A DNA stretch of 64,000 nt from Geosiphon pyriformis. Its lineage: Eukaryota; Glomeromycota; Glomeromycetes; Archaeosporales; Geosiphonaceae. The notes below the pieces were generated by a model. It did not search any database and was not told where the DNA came from. It saw only the letters and a list, made by a program, of their open reading frames with translations. Position numbers and translations under genes: made by a program. Location of the stretch: positions 199,967-263,966 of the forward strand of contig JAAOMT010000301.1 in NCBI GenBank assembly GCA_016748015.1, written 5' to 3'. Shown in pieces: positions 33,141 to 46,269 of the stretch (its first letter is position 1; every line of letters begins with the position of its first letter).

Positions 33141-35070
33141 TATTTGTGGTTACTTTAAAACAATCCAATTATAGTTACTAATAAAATTCGAGAAAAAAAT
33201 AAACAAATCTACTTAAAAAGCCTATCAAGTCTTGTGAGCAAAAAACAAATACAATAAACTATTACTAATACTTTTTTGGAATGACAAAAAAAGGAAAAAA
33301 AGAGAATAAATCTTAAGTCACTGCCATTAAAGATATAGTTAGCAGTTGACATAGACTTTATTTGACCCCAGAACCAAGAAAACAACCACCCTATATACTA
33401 TTCAAATACAAAGACTATAGAAAAAAGCTTTCATTTATAAAAGCTTAAATATTGTCTGAAAAAAACTATAAAATATATACTTGCTACTATTGCAAAGTGC
33501 ATTACAAATAATGCTTTGGTTACCCAAAATGACAAAAAAAGTAGAACAACAAACTATGTCTTACTTGTGAAGAAATACTACTTGACAAAAAAATATGGAA
33601 TGACATTTTTAGTTATAGAGAAACATATAATGTATTGTGTTAATATATAATTTTTATTAATGACTGGATAAGCAGAAAAACGTCTTTTAATACCACATAA
33701 AACAGAGTTTTATTATGTTTAGACAGTTATTCATATGATAAAAATGAGATCTAGTGAATGACAAATGCTAAAATTAAAAGTACTTCATTTAATAAAATAT
33801 TTATTATTAAAAACAACTTACTAAAACTTATTAAAACTATTTTTATTCCAAATTCAAATATTTTTGTTGACATTTTAAGCAATCTAGAACAATTTTATAA
33901 ACACTACTAAGATTTAGCACTCACTTAAGAAAAATAAAAGTAGTATTTAGAATAATTAAACACTTAACTTTGTAAATATTGCCTAATTTTTAACAATTTT
34001 GAATATTGTAATGATTGTAATCTTATTTACAATCTATTATTATGTATAATTTATTCAATCTCTAAAAAAGAAAAACCAATTAGCAGTTGCATTTCAGAAT
34101 CAAAATAAAATTTAATTCCAATTTAGACTCTGACAATAATAACAACAATAGTTTTAACTTTATTTATAATAGCAACAACAGTAATAATAATTCAAATTTT
34201 GATTACAATCTTGAATAATATATTGTGCTTCCAAATCTTTCAAAGAAACAGAAACTCAAATGGTTCAACAATAATAATGAGAGTATTATACCAGAACATA
34301 TACATGATACTAATACAAAGTTTAATCTTAGATATCTGGAAAAAATTACTATCAAATTGGAATCTCAATTGTTTACCAGCATAGATTTAAAAATAGTACT
34401 AGAAAATCTAGCAACAATAATAATCTAATTAATATCTAAATCTAGTTTAACAAAAAAGATAATTAATATTAGAAAAAGAATAATTAATACAGGATCTGTA
34501 GAAAATATTATTGCAATACTACAAAATAAATCAAAAAAGACATATACTATCAAACCAAATAAAAAAATAGCATAAACAATATTCTATTTTTGATAAAAAT
34601 AGCTTAGTTAATGTTAGTGAAAATAAGAAAAAAATTAAGAATTACAGTTAAAAAGATAAATAAAATTGAATTCATAAATAGAATAGAAATACTAGTTAAT
34701 ATGATAGAAAAAAAACAATTAATCAGAAAGAAATTATTTTCACCAATTAATTAATTTTTATTCTATTATATAACCAGTATATATTAGTTATAAAGAGGAA
34801 AATGAGAGATTAATTCCAGATTTTTAAAGTAAAATTTACTATTTGTAAATCAGAAAAAATTGCCATTACTAATCTTTATATACCAGCCAAAAATCATAAA
34901 CACATTAAAATTCTAATATACAATATAACTGGAGACCCAATTAAAATACTAAGCAGAACTATTATTAGATACTTAAACATTAAAGTTAAGAATCAAGCAC
35001 TAATTACCATTTCAGATTTTTTACAACTTTGTAAATATGTAAATATTACATTACAAATAATTTACAGATG
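33140..35070 (+). pseudogene. Gypsy-2 Cys-rich and dUTPase remnant
   Basis: Traces of the Cys-rich block are at 33460-33640 and 33970-34030. The dUTPase is recognisable from 34225 to 34720: motif 1 reads IHDTNTKFNLRY, motif 2 is near KSSLTKK, and motif 3 has lost its Tyr (INTGSVENI). Motif 5 is degraded to basic residues. The intact counterpart is Gypsy-1 7933-8976. The enzyme would be inactive. Confidence 0.75.
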
Positions 35071-35109
35071 AAAAAAATATTATTTGCTACAATCAAAACA
35101 CTTAGAGTA

Positions 35110-36780
35110 AATAAACTTGGAAAACTTAGACTTACTTCAACATATACAACTCAAGCTATTATTTAACAATTTCATTAATATCTTTGCAAATAAAAATGAA
35201 TTTGGCAGAACTAATATTATTCAGTATCAGATTAAAACTAAAGATGTAATACCAATAAAACAAAGAGCATATCAAATATTATCTGTTAGCCATAAGATTA
35301 TTTGTTAAGAAATCAACTAAATGTTAAACAATAGATTAATTTAATCATTAATAAGTTCATGGTTATTATTAATAATATTTATTTGGAAGAAAAATAGAAA
35401 GATCTGCTTTTGTGTGGATTATAGAAAACTTAACAATATTATTTATAGAGATAGCTATTTAATTCCATGGATTCAAAAACTATTTAATACTTTTGAAGAA
35501 AAAAAATAGTTCTTCATATTAAACTTAGATAATAATTACTGGCAAGTAATCATGAATTTAATTAACAAAAAGAAGACAGCATTTATTACAAAAGAAAAAA
35601 ACTTTAAATTTAATGTTATATCTTTTGGCTTAACCAATACTCCAGCCATTTTTTAATAACTAATAAAAATTGTATATATTGAATTATTATGAAAATTGGC
35701 AGTAGTCTATTTAAATAACATTAATGTATTTTCTAAAACATTTAATAATCACTTTTATTATTTCCAATAAGTGTTTGAAAAGCTAAAAAAAGCAGAGCTA
35801 AAGTTGAATGCTACTAAGTGTTTCTTTGAGAAAACTGAGCTTAAGTTTTTGAAACATATTATAAGCAAAGAAGACATTAAAACAGACTCAGACAAAATTA
35901 AAATAGTTAAGAGCTTTTTAGTATCAACAAATTTAACAAAGCTAAGAGCATTCTTGAGATTTGTTGAATACTATTGCTATTTTATCCAAAACTTCTTTAA
36001 ACTGGCTCAATCACTCTACTAATTTCAAATAAAAAACATTAAATATAAATAGACTGAAAACCAACAAAAAGTTTTTGATATACTATAAAAAAAACTTATT
36101 CAAGCTTTAATATTGATCTATTTAGATTATAGCAAACTATTTATTATTACTACTAACATATCAAGCCAAGTATTAGAAGCAGTATTATTACAAAAAAAAA
36201 CCAAATGAACAAAAACATTCAATAGTATATATTAGTCAAAGTTTAAATTCAGCTAAAAAGAACTATGAAATTTTAGCACTAAAACATTTAGCTATTTATT
36301 GGGTTGTTATAAAATAAAAAAATACTTGAGTCAGAAGTTTAAAATATATACTAATTACAAAGGATTAACATTAATTCAGAAACAAAAATTTGGAAATAAT
36401 TGTCATATAAGATAAAAAATAAAACTTTCATTATTTAATTATATATTTTTTATTTATTTATTTAATAAGTAAAATCCAAATGTGGTCTAATATTATACAC
36501 CACATCAATGATCTAAACTAAGTGCGAATTATGCATTTGTTGCACGTGATTAGCCACTCAGGCCAATCAAGACAATACTAGACACCTATAAGAACAGAGA
36601 CCATGTCTTCAATACCTAAGAAAAACAGACAAAACTTACAAAAACCAAAACTAATGCCAAATGCATTGGCAACACCTAATAACCTAACCACACCAGCTTA
36701 ATTATATTATACACTATAAAAAATAAAAAAAAATAAAAATGCTAATAACTTATCATAAATAAAACAAATTTAAAACTATT
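35110..36780 (+). pseudogene. pol: Gypsy-2 RT/RNase H remnant (interrupted by LINE fragment)
   Basis: ENEFGRTNIIQYQIKTKD near 35195 keeps an Arg where Gypsy-1 has TGA, showing that the ancestral codon there was CGA. VDYRKLN (near 35415) and LTNTPA (near 35635) follow. The active-site block near 35700-35730 reads VYLNNINVF, both catalytic Asp changed to Asn. Open segment 35771-36022 covers the connection. RNase H is split by the LINE fragment at 36444-36697 and continues to about 36780. Confidence 0.85.
36444..36697 (-). mobile_element. LINE 3'-end fragment (254 bp) inserted in Gypsy-2
   Basis: Minus-strand copy of the LINE 3' end: the A-rich tail appears as TTTTTTATTTATTTATTT at its left edge, followed by the same 3' UTR as LINE-2 (plus strand AAGTAAAATCCAAATGTGGT against AAGGTCCAAACACTACC, and ATTAGCCACTCAGGCCAATC against ACCAGCCACTTGGGCTGATC). 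It is cut off within the end of ORF2. A 10-bp duplication TTAATTATAT flanks it (36434-36443 and 36698-36707); removing it restores Gypsy-2 in register with Gypsy-1. This is a classic 5'-truncated target-primed insertion. Confidence 0.88.
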
Positions 36781-38885
36781 TTAACCCAAAAATATAACAA
36801 AAAATAAATACACAAAAATACTAACAACTCTAATATTATATTAATACTCAACAATTCAAGAAAAAATTTCTCTTAAAAAAAACAAAACCACATAAAACAA
36901 CAATCAAAATATTTTATCACTTACTAAAACATATTATATTAAAAAAACAAAAAAAATTCAGATTAACTACTTAGAATAATTATGAAGCCAAAAAAAGAAA
37001 CAATACTATTTAATATGTACTTAAATCTAACAATAGAACATTTTCATAAAGAAGCAATTATAGAAAAAATTAAGAAAAAATATTATTGACCAACAATATA
37101 TCCAAATATTATCCAATATGTTTAAAGTTGTAATGCTTGTTAAAAAAGAGAAGAAACAAAATTCAGTAAATTATTAAAATTAATTAAAGTAGAATAATCA
37201 TTTAATTGAATTAGAATTAAATTAATTACATTATTGACAATAACTAGTAAAGACAACTAATATATAGTAATAGCTATAAACTATCTCACAAAATAGCCAA
37301 AAGCTAAAGCAATTCAAAAAGCAAATACAAAATTTATAGCTGAATTCATATATTAAAATTTGATTTGTTGATATGAATATTCAAAAAAATTATTACTAAA
37401 CCAAAAAACTTACTTTGTAAACAGAACATTAACAAAATTAAGTCAAAAATTTGGAATCAAAAGACTATTATTATCACCATATTATTTATAGACTAATAGC
37501 TTAGTTAAAAGTTTTAATAAAATATTATGTAAAGTAATAACCAAGATCAAATAAAAAAACCAAAACAAATAAAATTTGTTTATACCATTAATATTATTTG
37601 CTTATTAGACAATGAAGCAAAATACTACACAAACAACACTATTTGAACTAGTCTATAATAGAACAGTAATATTATCAATTAAGATAGAAATCAATACATA
37701 TTTAGTTAAACCAATAACAAAAGCCAACTTTCAAAAAACATTGTTAAAAAGAACATATAACTTAATAGAAACTTTAGGAAAAAAAAAGACAAAAAGCAGT
37801 TAATAACATATAAAAGTCACAAAAAAAACCAAAAAAATAACATATTAACTAGTTACCAGATAAACCAGCTGAATTTAAAATTAAAAACAAAATACTTTTA
37901 TATTGTATTAAAACAAAAAAACAATAAAATAGAAAATTTGACCCCAAATAGGATAGTTTATTTTACATTAAAAAAATTCTAAGAAATAGAACATATAAAT
38001 TAAGATAGAACAATAAAATTTTAGCTAAAGCAGTACATAATAATTAATTAAAATTATATTACAATATAACATCATTCTTAACCAGTAATATTTTACAATT
38101 GAAAATACAATAAATACTAGTTTAACCAAATGAGATTTCACAAAATCTGGAACTAATCATAATTATTAACACAAACATATCAAATTAATTTATCAAAACA
38201 GTATATAAAGACATAATATATGTAACAAAAGCAATAGTAAAAAATAGAAATCTCAAATTATATCTACATAATAGCACAATAATTGTTTTAAGCCATAAAT
38301 CAACAACAATTAGACATGAAAATTATTATCAATCATAAAAACAATTTGTTATAAAAACACAAAAGGAGAAAAAAAAACAAAGATTATTCCATATTAATAA
38401 CCACAAAATCAAACAAAATACTGGTCAGATAAAATTATAAAAAAAATAAAGAACACTTTTAGAAAAATACTAATAATTATTCTAACAGAAAAATTAACAA
38501 AAAAGAATTAAAAGCTATAAAAAGAACAACTTTTAATATTATACTGTTATTATTAATTAAAACAAAAGCTGAATATTTAGAAATTATATATTAATAAATT
38601 CAAAAAAATATTCAATTAAGAAATAATACAACAAATTAAAAACTTTATCAGAAAAAAAATAATTCTATATTATATATTAAAATAATTTACTAATTACATA
38701 TCATATTTTAAAATTATTCAGAAATATTACCACATACAAAAATAAAAACAATAATTATTAACTAGTAAGAAAAAATAAACAACTCTCAATTTAAAAACAT
38801 AAAAATCAAAATTAAACAAACAGTATTGGAAAAAGAAATAATAAATTTAATTCAAAATAAGAATTTTGATGAGATTTAATATTAA
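36781..38885 (+). pseudogene. Gypsy-2 integrase and C-terminal tail remnant
   Basis: Integrase blocks match Gypsy-1 10480-11730: ERFHKEA-like finger region near 37040, YYWPTIYP near 37080, core near 37190-37560 and the FELVYNRT block (37612-37803). The catalytic acids are largely lost (LLNQ for LLSDQ; SLVKSFN for RLVERFN). The tail from about 37950 is stop-ridden but parallel to Gypsy-1 and ends at the polypurine-like AAAAAAGAAGATAA before 38898. Confidence 0.78.
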
Positions 38886-38897
38886 AAAAGAAGATAA

Positions 38898-39750
38898 TAT
38901 TACTCATAAAAAAAGAGCACAAGAAAAAAGTAAGAAAAACAGATAATAAAAATAGGCCAATAAGAGAATAATATTTAACAATAAGCATATTATCAGAAAA
39001 TCATAATACATTGTTTAGTAATAAACATATTATCAAAAAATTATAATATATTGCTTAATAATAAGCATATTGTCAGAAAAATCATAACATATTGTTCAAA
39101 AATATATAAGATTTTATATAATAAAAATTATATATATATAATGAGAATATTAAAAACAAAAAAAACAGATTATTTTAAAACAATAATATTTCTTTTTTCA
39201 AAAGATAGTTTTCTATAACTTGAAATAGAATTATATTAATATCAATAAACTTATCTATTATCATCTAATCTATGTTATCATAATTTAATTAAAAAATATT
39301 AATCAATTTTATATTATTAATACTTTATGTTAATAAAAGTCAATACTTATTATACTGAACCAATAACTCTTAATTATGATTATTAACAAGATATTAATTA
39401 CTTATTTTTATTTATTTTATTTTGTTTTGTTTTCTTTGTTGTTTACTAATTGATTAAAAAAATTAAGCACTAAATAATTAATATTAAGAATAATCTAGTA
39501 AAAAACCTAAAAACAAGAGTAGAAAACTTAAAAATAGCTTACCAGAAAAGCACAACTGTCAAAATAAACTGGCTATTATACTGAAGAAAAAAATTTACAA
39601 AAAAACCATTAATTGAATTTTTGTTTATTATATAAAAGACTCAAACTTTTAGACTCCAAAACCTTTAAAAACTACCATTATTAACAGCTATTGAGCACTA
39701 AATTATGGGTTTATTGTTTGTTTTAACACCCCAAATAATTACTTGTAATA
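38898..39750 (+). repeat. Gypsy-2 3' LTR (853 bp)
   Basis: Begins TATTACTCATAAA and ends CTTGTAATA; matches 28952-29833 with many transitions. The U3 palindromic repeats are at about 38975-39100, with a TATA run near 39130. LINE-3 resumes directly after the flanking GTGA. Confidence 0.88.
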
Positions 39751-41299
39751 GTGATATAAAATTAGTGCTAATAGTTCTTCCTCTTTTTTTTAATATTTAG
39801 ACAGGATTGTTGATTTCTGGTCTGAATTTGGATTTAAACATGGTTGTAGATAATGTTTTTACATTGTTTTCTCTTCTTATATGGTCACTTTCTGAAAGTT
39901 TAACATTAAGTTCAAGTAAAGTAAAAATTTTAACCACTAAGATGAACAGTTTGAAATTAAAATTGGTAGTTTTAAAGACTTTTATTAATTCAGTTTTAAT
40001 AAAATTAGATCAATTTTATGCTGGTTTGAGTTTTTTAGCACATTTTTTATCTTAATAAGTAATTTGGTTTAGAAATTTGCTATGTACAATATTTAAGACA
40101 TTAATATTTTTTTTAAGCAAAAAGATATTGTTTATTAATATATAAATTTTAATAATATAGTTTTAATCATTACAGAAACAAAATTGAGATTTAGTATTAA
40201 ATCATAAATCATAAATAAGTTTGATAAAATAAAAATTTTTACATCTAATTTAAATAAAAATTTTCTTAATACTAAAGTGGCAATTATTATAAACAATTCT
40301 CTGGCTTAATATGTTTCAAAGATAAAAAAGTCTTTAGTTGAATTATTTAGTGTGGCTTTTATTTAAAAATAAACTGTCAATTATAATTTTGGGCTTGTAT
40401 GCTGATGTTTTTGTTAAAGTTAGATTTGGTCAAATATTAAAAATCAACTTTTTTATTGCTAAAATAGTTAACTCCAGTATTTTTGTGATCTTGGGTAAAA
40501 ATTTTAATAAAAATAATTTAAAAAAAATGTAAGCCTCAAAGTTTTATTTAGATTTAAGCTTAATTAATTTATTTAATAAGCTTTTATTAGTTAAAACTTT
40601 TACTTAGAACAATTTTAGAGATGTTAAAAAAGTTATTGATTTTATTTTTGTGATCAAAATCTGGCATTTGCAGTTACAATTTATAAGGTTAATATTATGT
40701 CTGAATTTTTTAATACAGATTATAAGATTGTCTTAGTTGTAATTAGTTTGGGTGGTTCTTGAATACTTATCTTAATAATGAGTGCAAACAGACTAATAAA
40801 AATAGATGAAAATTTAAAATTCAAAATATTGATATTGCTAAATGATCACAGTTTAAGGAGTGTTTTTTAAAATAAATTTTTAAAAAAAATGACTGAATTC
40901 AATAATATAAAGAGTTATAGTAATTTAGATACAATATAAAAGATTTTAAAAAAAGTGGTAGTAAATTCTGTTAATAAAATTTTTTAGATATTGGTTTAAT
41001 AAGTTTGAGTATTCAAAAAACAAACAATCTTCTAAATTTTTTAAGTTAAAACTATTAATAGTTAAGATTATAAAAATTTTGAATTTGAATTGTATTTTAA
41101 AGATTAATTATTTTCTTAATGCCTAGACTGCTATTAATAAAAAGAAACATTTAAAGTAAATGTTATAATTAATAGTAGTAAAAAGACAGAAAAAATTCTA
41201 TATTACTTGTTAAATATCAAAAAAAAGTATTATAAATTTAAGTATTATAAATTCAGGATTTCCAAGAATAATTTTATTAGAAAAGCAATAGATAAGCAT
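39751..41299 (+). pseudogene. LINE-3 ORF1 end and ORF2 endonuclease remnant
   Basis: 39751-40055 continues ORF1 and ends with a coiled-coil-like block (KILTTKMNSLKLKLVVLKTF). The same block is in LINE-4 near 61000-61060 (minus). From about 40090 the APE-type endonuclease of ORF2 follows: Glu in TETKL near 40165, then IIILGLYADVFVKVRFGQ (near 40380), FVILGKNFNKN (near 40480, where GDFN is usual) and VIDFIFV (near 40630). This enzyme nicks the target DNA for reverse transcription. Stops and frame changes throughout. The segment ends at the solo LTR and continues at 42308. Confidence 0.82.
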
Positions 41300-42303
41300 T
41301 GTTACCTAAATAGAAAAACCAATTCAAAGTTATAAAGAAATGTGATTAGAACATGACATAATACAGAATAGTATGCAATAATATTAAATAATGTGTTATA
41401 ACTTAGAATAGCACAGAATAATGTATTATAACATAAGATAACACAGAATAATACATAATAACATTAAATAACATATTATAATATAGAATAACTAGTAATA
41501 ATGAAAAAAACAAAGCAATAACAGAAATAGCAAAGCAATAGTTAGCAATAATGAAACAATCAAAAGCAATCCTGTAAAACAAAAAGAATATATAAAAACG
41601 AGTAGTTATAAAAAGTAGAAATGAGCAGATAGATATGAACCACTAAACAAGAATCAATCTCTATTTTTTATTTATTCTCTTAATCACACTAAATAAACTC
41701 AAAATAAACTTATTAACAGAAATCCAAAAAGCACAAATACATGTTCTTTGAACTTCTATGTTCCAATTGAATTAAACTTTGTTTTGTACTTTTGTTTTAG
41801 GCCCAATGCTTTTAGTATAAATGCCTTAAACCATTAATAACTTGGACCAATTGCTCTTGATTATAGCAATTAATAATACTAATTTTTTTTTTTCTTTATT
41901 TTTTTTCTTTTTTTTGGTGGAGCAGCAACATAAAAAAATCAACTGTTTGGGAATAGATTTCATGATAGCCTGGTAAAAAAGGGAAGCTCTTCCTAGGTTT
42001 TTGGATATTAACATTATCTTAATAGCTTACCAGAAGGGCGAAAAGACAATACCAGACTCTGATAACTGTACTCATTAGCTTAAAAAAAAAAGCTCATCTT
42101 TATAAGAAGTTGCAATCAATGAAAACCAAAACTCTGTGCTTTATAACTGAAGAACTCAACAGATAAATTCACAACCAATAAATAAGACTTTTAGAGACTA
42201 ATAATTAAGGCTAAGCCAGCAGAATTATACAAAAGATGCATTACTAATAATTGAGAGCACCAAACATTACCATTTTCCTATCCCACTAAGTTTACCTGTA
42301 ACA
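41300..42303 (+). repeat. Solo LTR, type A relative (1004 bp), inside LINE-3
   Basis: Starts TGTTACCTAAATAG and ends TTTACCTGTAACA, flanked by GCAT on both sides (41296-41299 and 42304-42307). Removing it with one GCAT rejoins the LINE-3 frame (AIDKHIENFCSNKKHIIRS, matching LINE-1 residues near position 50). U3 has its own array of about 30-bp units (ACATAGAATAACACAGAATAA-like, about 41340-41500). The downstream half shares with Gypsy-1 the hairpin (41848-41871), the pyrimidine tract and CTGGTAA/TTACCAG (41970-41976 and 42027-42033). So it belongs to a sister family of Gypsy-1. It is the least A/T-decayed LTR in this part. Confidence 0.92.
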
Positions 42304-45300
42304 GCATATAGAAAACTTTTGCTCTAATAAAAAGCATATAATTAGAAGTGTTTTGGAATGATTAGTTCGGAAAATAGTGCTTAATTATCTGATAGTAGAC
42401 AGTTAACATAATTATAAAAGAATAGACAAAAAAGTATATAGTGTTTAGTGCTTTATTAAATTAATGATTTAACCAATATGTTTCTTTAAATTATGTTAAT
42501 AATAATGCATTCTTGGGAGTAATATATAATATTAAGCTTGATGAATTCTTATAGATGGTTAAAAAACTGTTTAATAAAAAAGCAGCTGGTCTTTTTGATA
42601 TTCCTAATAAGCTTTGAAAACATAGTAATATGCAGGTCTTAAGTAGTCTATTAGATATTTTTAATATATGTTTAGTGTCAAACACAGTTTATATACAATA
42701 AAAAAAAGCCTGAATTTTCATAATACCAAAAGCCATATAATTGAAAAGAGATTTTTATTAATACTAAATTAATAGTTTTAATTAAAATGGCCTAGAAAAT
42801 TTTGTCTAAGCTTTTTTTAGATAGAATTTTTTTGGTCTGTAATAAGTTTAATGTTTTGTATGGTAATAATTTTTTAGTTTTGAAAAGCACATCTACTTAA
42901 ACTCCAATTTTTGCTGTTGGCTTTGTAATTGAAAATACATTAAAAAAAAACAAAAAGCTGTAATTGGTTCTTTAAAATATGTATAAAGCATATGATTTTG
43001 TTGAGTAATATTATTTGCAAAATAGTCAGATTAAAATTAAAATATGTTTCTATTTTATTAGGTTTTTTGGAAATATACACAATAATCAGATTAATCAAAT
43101 AATAACAAATTTTGGGCTTACAAATAAGTATATTGTTTATAATAGCTTAAATTAAGGTAAGATTTTTTTGTTATTGCTGTAAAAAATTTTCTATGATTTT
43201 TTGCTATATAAGATAAAAAGGCATAACTATATATTTGGCTACAGATTGAATATGAAAGTTTTTACAAAGACTAACAAATTAGATTCCAAGAATAAAATAA
43301 CCTCTTTTCTGATAGTTAAAGCTTTTGCAAATAATATTATTTGGATTAAAATAACATAGTGGCAATTCAGTATATTTTAGATACTGTTAATAAATTCTTT
43401 TAAATTAATAACATTTTAATTAACACAGAAAAAATAGTTGTTATATTTATTAATCAAAAAGTAAAAGTTTTATGCTTATTAATAAGCAAATCAAAAATAT
43501 TTTGATGGCTAAAAAAATGTATTACTTAGATATTTGAACATTTTTTTATTTATAAATGGTCTTTTTAAACCAAATTTTATCAAAGCTTACTTAAACATTA
43601 AGTTTTTTACGAATCTGGTTTTAAAAAAAAACTGTTTTTTATAAGCAATTTCTATATCTGGTGTCTGTAGTTTTACAATTCATAATTAATTACAGAATGC
43701 AATTTAGTTATATGTTAGTGAATATGTATAAAAAATAGGACAAAATACTAAGAAAAAAATTAAAACTTAAGACCAATTTACTTAAAAACTTTTCCAATAA
43801 AGCCATCTTTCATTTTAAGTTATATAGTTTTAAAATATTAAAACAAATATAAACTAAAAATTTACTGACTTAATTAATAATCTATGTCAATTTAAAGAGT
43901 ATTTTTGGCAAATTGTTTGAATACAGAGCTATAAATTTACAGACTGTTAGTTGGATGCTTTGGCAACTTCTTAATTTTTCAATCATATTGTTAATTAATC
44001 TTATAAACTACTTTTTGGCAGATGTGACCAATATTTTAGTATTATATAAGTTGTTTTTAAACAATAACATACTTAATGTTTTTTAAACTGGTAGTAATAT
44101 TACTGTTGTAAATATCTTAAACTTAGAATATTATATGAATGTGATAAGTTTACTAAAAAAGTTTAGTATTGTTTTTATGAACCAATTTTTGGACTACTAT
44201 AGTATATGTTTTACATAGAATATATTTTACAAGTAGAAAAAGCTAAATTTTAAAGATCTGGTTCCTAATTAGTTTAGTTTACTGGTTAAATTTATTAAGA
44301 ATAGTAATCTAAACAACAGTAGTCTAAACAATAGTAGTACTTTGGTTTATTATCTTTTTTCTAGTAACTATTTATGCAACTTTAGCTTTGTTAATAAACA
44401 TCTTGTAAAAAATAAATCTAATAATATAATTGTTTATATAAATGAATTGGTTAAGAATTTGGGGCCTGTAAATACTTATGTTAATATTGTTATTTACTTT
44501 TTAAACATTAATATAAGTATAGAAATTAAGATTTATAGCTTGCTTTTTTTGACTTTAGTGGAATTGTAAATTATTATTTTTGTATTGAAATGTGTTTTTG
44601 TGACTAGTTTGGTAATTTTGTTTACAAATAATTAAGCATTATTGAATATATATGTTTTGATTAAAAAAAATATCAGTTTTAATTTTTGCAATAAATATTG
44701 AATAGAAAGAGAACATATTTATCAGACTATTGTATTAAATAATCTGTTAATTGGTTGAAATAAAATCAAGAGTTATTCTGAAATTATTGGCAATAAATAA
44801 GCAAATTTTTTTGCCAATACTATCATCATATTTGATTTTACATTGTCTGTTAGGATGCTATACTACTTTTTTGTTGTTAAAAACAAATTTGTTTTTAGTA
44901 ATATCTGCCATTTTGTTAGACATTTGTTTAAGATTATTAATTTTGTTAATTAAAAATCCAAATATGCTAATAGTACTGTAAATAAGATTTTTTGCAATCT
45001 ATTTAATATGTATTGGATTTTTAGAATATGACATCTGGATGGTTAAGTTTATTCTGGTTTTACAAGTTTTGCTTTTATAGTATTTTAGTTTTACTTTATA
45101 AAAGTTTTATACTGCTAACTGTTTATGGTCAAAAGAAAAAAATTATACAATTTAAGTTATTTTAGTGTGTTATATATATAATGTGAATTGATTAAAGACT
45201 TTAATTATATTTTTTTATGTATTCATAATAATTATGTTAAGAAAGATCTGATTTTAAATATTATTAAAGCATAAATCAGTTTATTAGATGCCTGTATCAC

Positions 45301-45402
45301 AAACTATAAGGTAATTTATTTCTTTTATAAAGCTGAGTTTTCTAATTATTTGTATATATTTTTAGCTAAAAGTTTTATGATAAAGAATTAGGTAGTTAAT
45401 AT
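42304..45402 (+). pseudogene. LINE-3 ORF2 remnant: RT, RNase H, zinc-binding region
   Basis: Parallel to LINE-1 1-3274 over its whole length. The RT starts near 42310; KAAGLFDIPNK is near 42590, and motif A KAYDFVE (near 42985) keeps its Asp. Motif C near 43321-43340 reads FANNIIW, with DD changed to NN as in LINE-1. The thumb region is at 43560-44200. RNase H is at 44430-44800 with VYINE for the first YTD block and LVEL for the Glu block. The C-terminal zinc-binding region is near 45130-45400. Many TGA, TAA and TAG stops. It is interrupted at 45402 by Gypsy-3 and continues at 55293. Confidence 0.87.
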
Positions 45403-46252
45403 TGTTACAGAAGATTATTTGGGATCTCAAATCAAATAACAAACCTGTAACTTGGTGCTCAATAGTTGTTATGATTGGTGGTATCTAAAGGTTTGGATGA
45501 TCTGAAAATTTTTATGAAGTCTTTTGTATAATGAACAGAAATTCAAGTATTGTTTTTATCTGTTGCTTTCCAGAATTGCAATTTCATCAAATTTCTTTCT
45601 CAGTGTAATGGCTGATAATTCTTTTAGTAAGCTATTCTCAATCTTTGAGTGTTTTACTCTTATTCCTGGATTTTTTACCAATTACTTTGATGTCGATAAC
45701 TTCATGTATTTAACTTTTAATCAATTAGTAAATAATAATAAAACAAAAAGAAAAAAAAGAAAAAAAAAGAAATAAAGAAATAAGCCAAGGTAAGAAAGAG
45801 TTAGTATCCTGTCAATAGCTGTAATCAAGAACTATTGTTCCAGTGTGATTAAGTATTGAATATTATCAATATGAAGTATTAATAATAAGAAAAGTAATTT
45901 AGATGAGTAATAATTATTTTATTGATATTAATAATTCTAATTAAGATGTCTGAACAGGATGGTTTTGTTATTAATTCTAGCTAGAAATTCTGTCTTTACT
46001 GCTTTTAATGCTTTTGCTATATATACATAATTTTGAGTTCTATGAAATTACTTATATTTTTGAGCAATGTGCTATAATTTCTCAAGCAATGTGTCATGAT
46101 TTTCTGACATTGCTCTATATTGCTAAGTAATGTGCTATAATTCTTGACAATATTCTATATTGCTAAGCAATATGCTTATATGTTAGTTACTATTCTCCTA
46201 TTGGTCTATTTGTTTTCTTACTATTTTTTTGTATGCTTTTTTATAAATAATA
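45403..46252 (-). repeat. Gypsy-3 3' LTR (850 bp)
   Basis: On the plus strand it begins TGTTACAG and ends AAATAATA. U3 repeats appear as ACATTGCT/AGCAATGT palindromes at about 46060-46175. The open frame 45524-45775 recurs in the other LTR (54562-54804), which shows that it is LTR sequence and not a gene. The hairpin lies near 45817-45841 (minus CAATAG...CTATTG). Confidence 0.9.
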
Positions 46253-46269
46253 TTATCTTTTCTTTTTAA

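Larger units (their letters stand above)
28952..39750 (+). mobile_element. Gypsy-2: strongly decayed Ty3/gypsy element, same family as Gypsy-1
   Basis: LTRs at 28952-29833 and 38898-39750 start TATTAC and end ATAATA/GTAATA, the TGTTAC...GTAACA ends after G-to-A and C-to-T change. The internal order matches Gypsy-1: gag, protease, Cys-rich traces, dUTPase, RT/RNase H, integrase, tail. Two later insertions lie inside it (30315-30944 and 36444-36697). The flanks are ATAG (28948-28951) and GTGA (39751-39754), which both derive from GTGG by G-to-A changes only. Base composition is far more A/T-rich than Gypsy-1, with many stops, and the RT active site reads YLNN. Confidence 0.9.

Noticed and set aside
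45524-45775. Possible small gene, with a near copy at 54562-54804
   Set aside because: Both lie at equivalent positions in the two LTRs of Gypsy-3; they are LTR sequence on the antisense strand.
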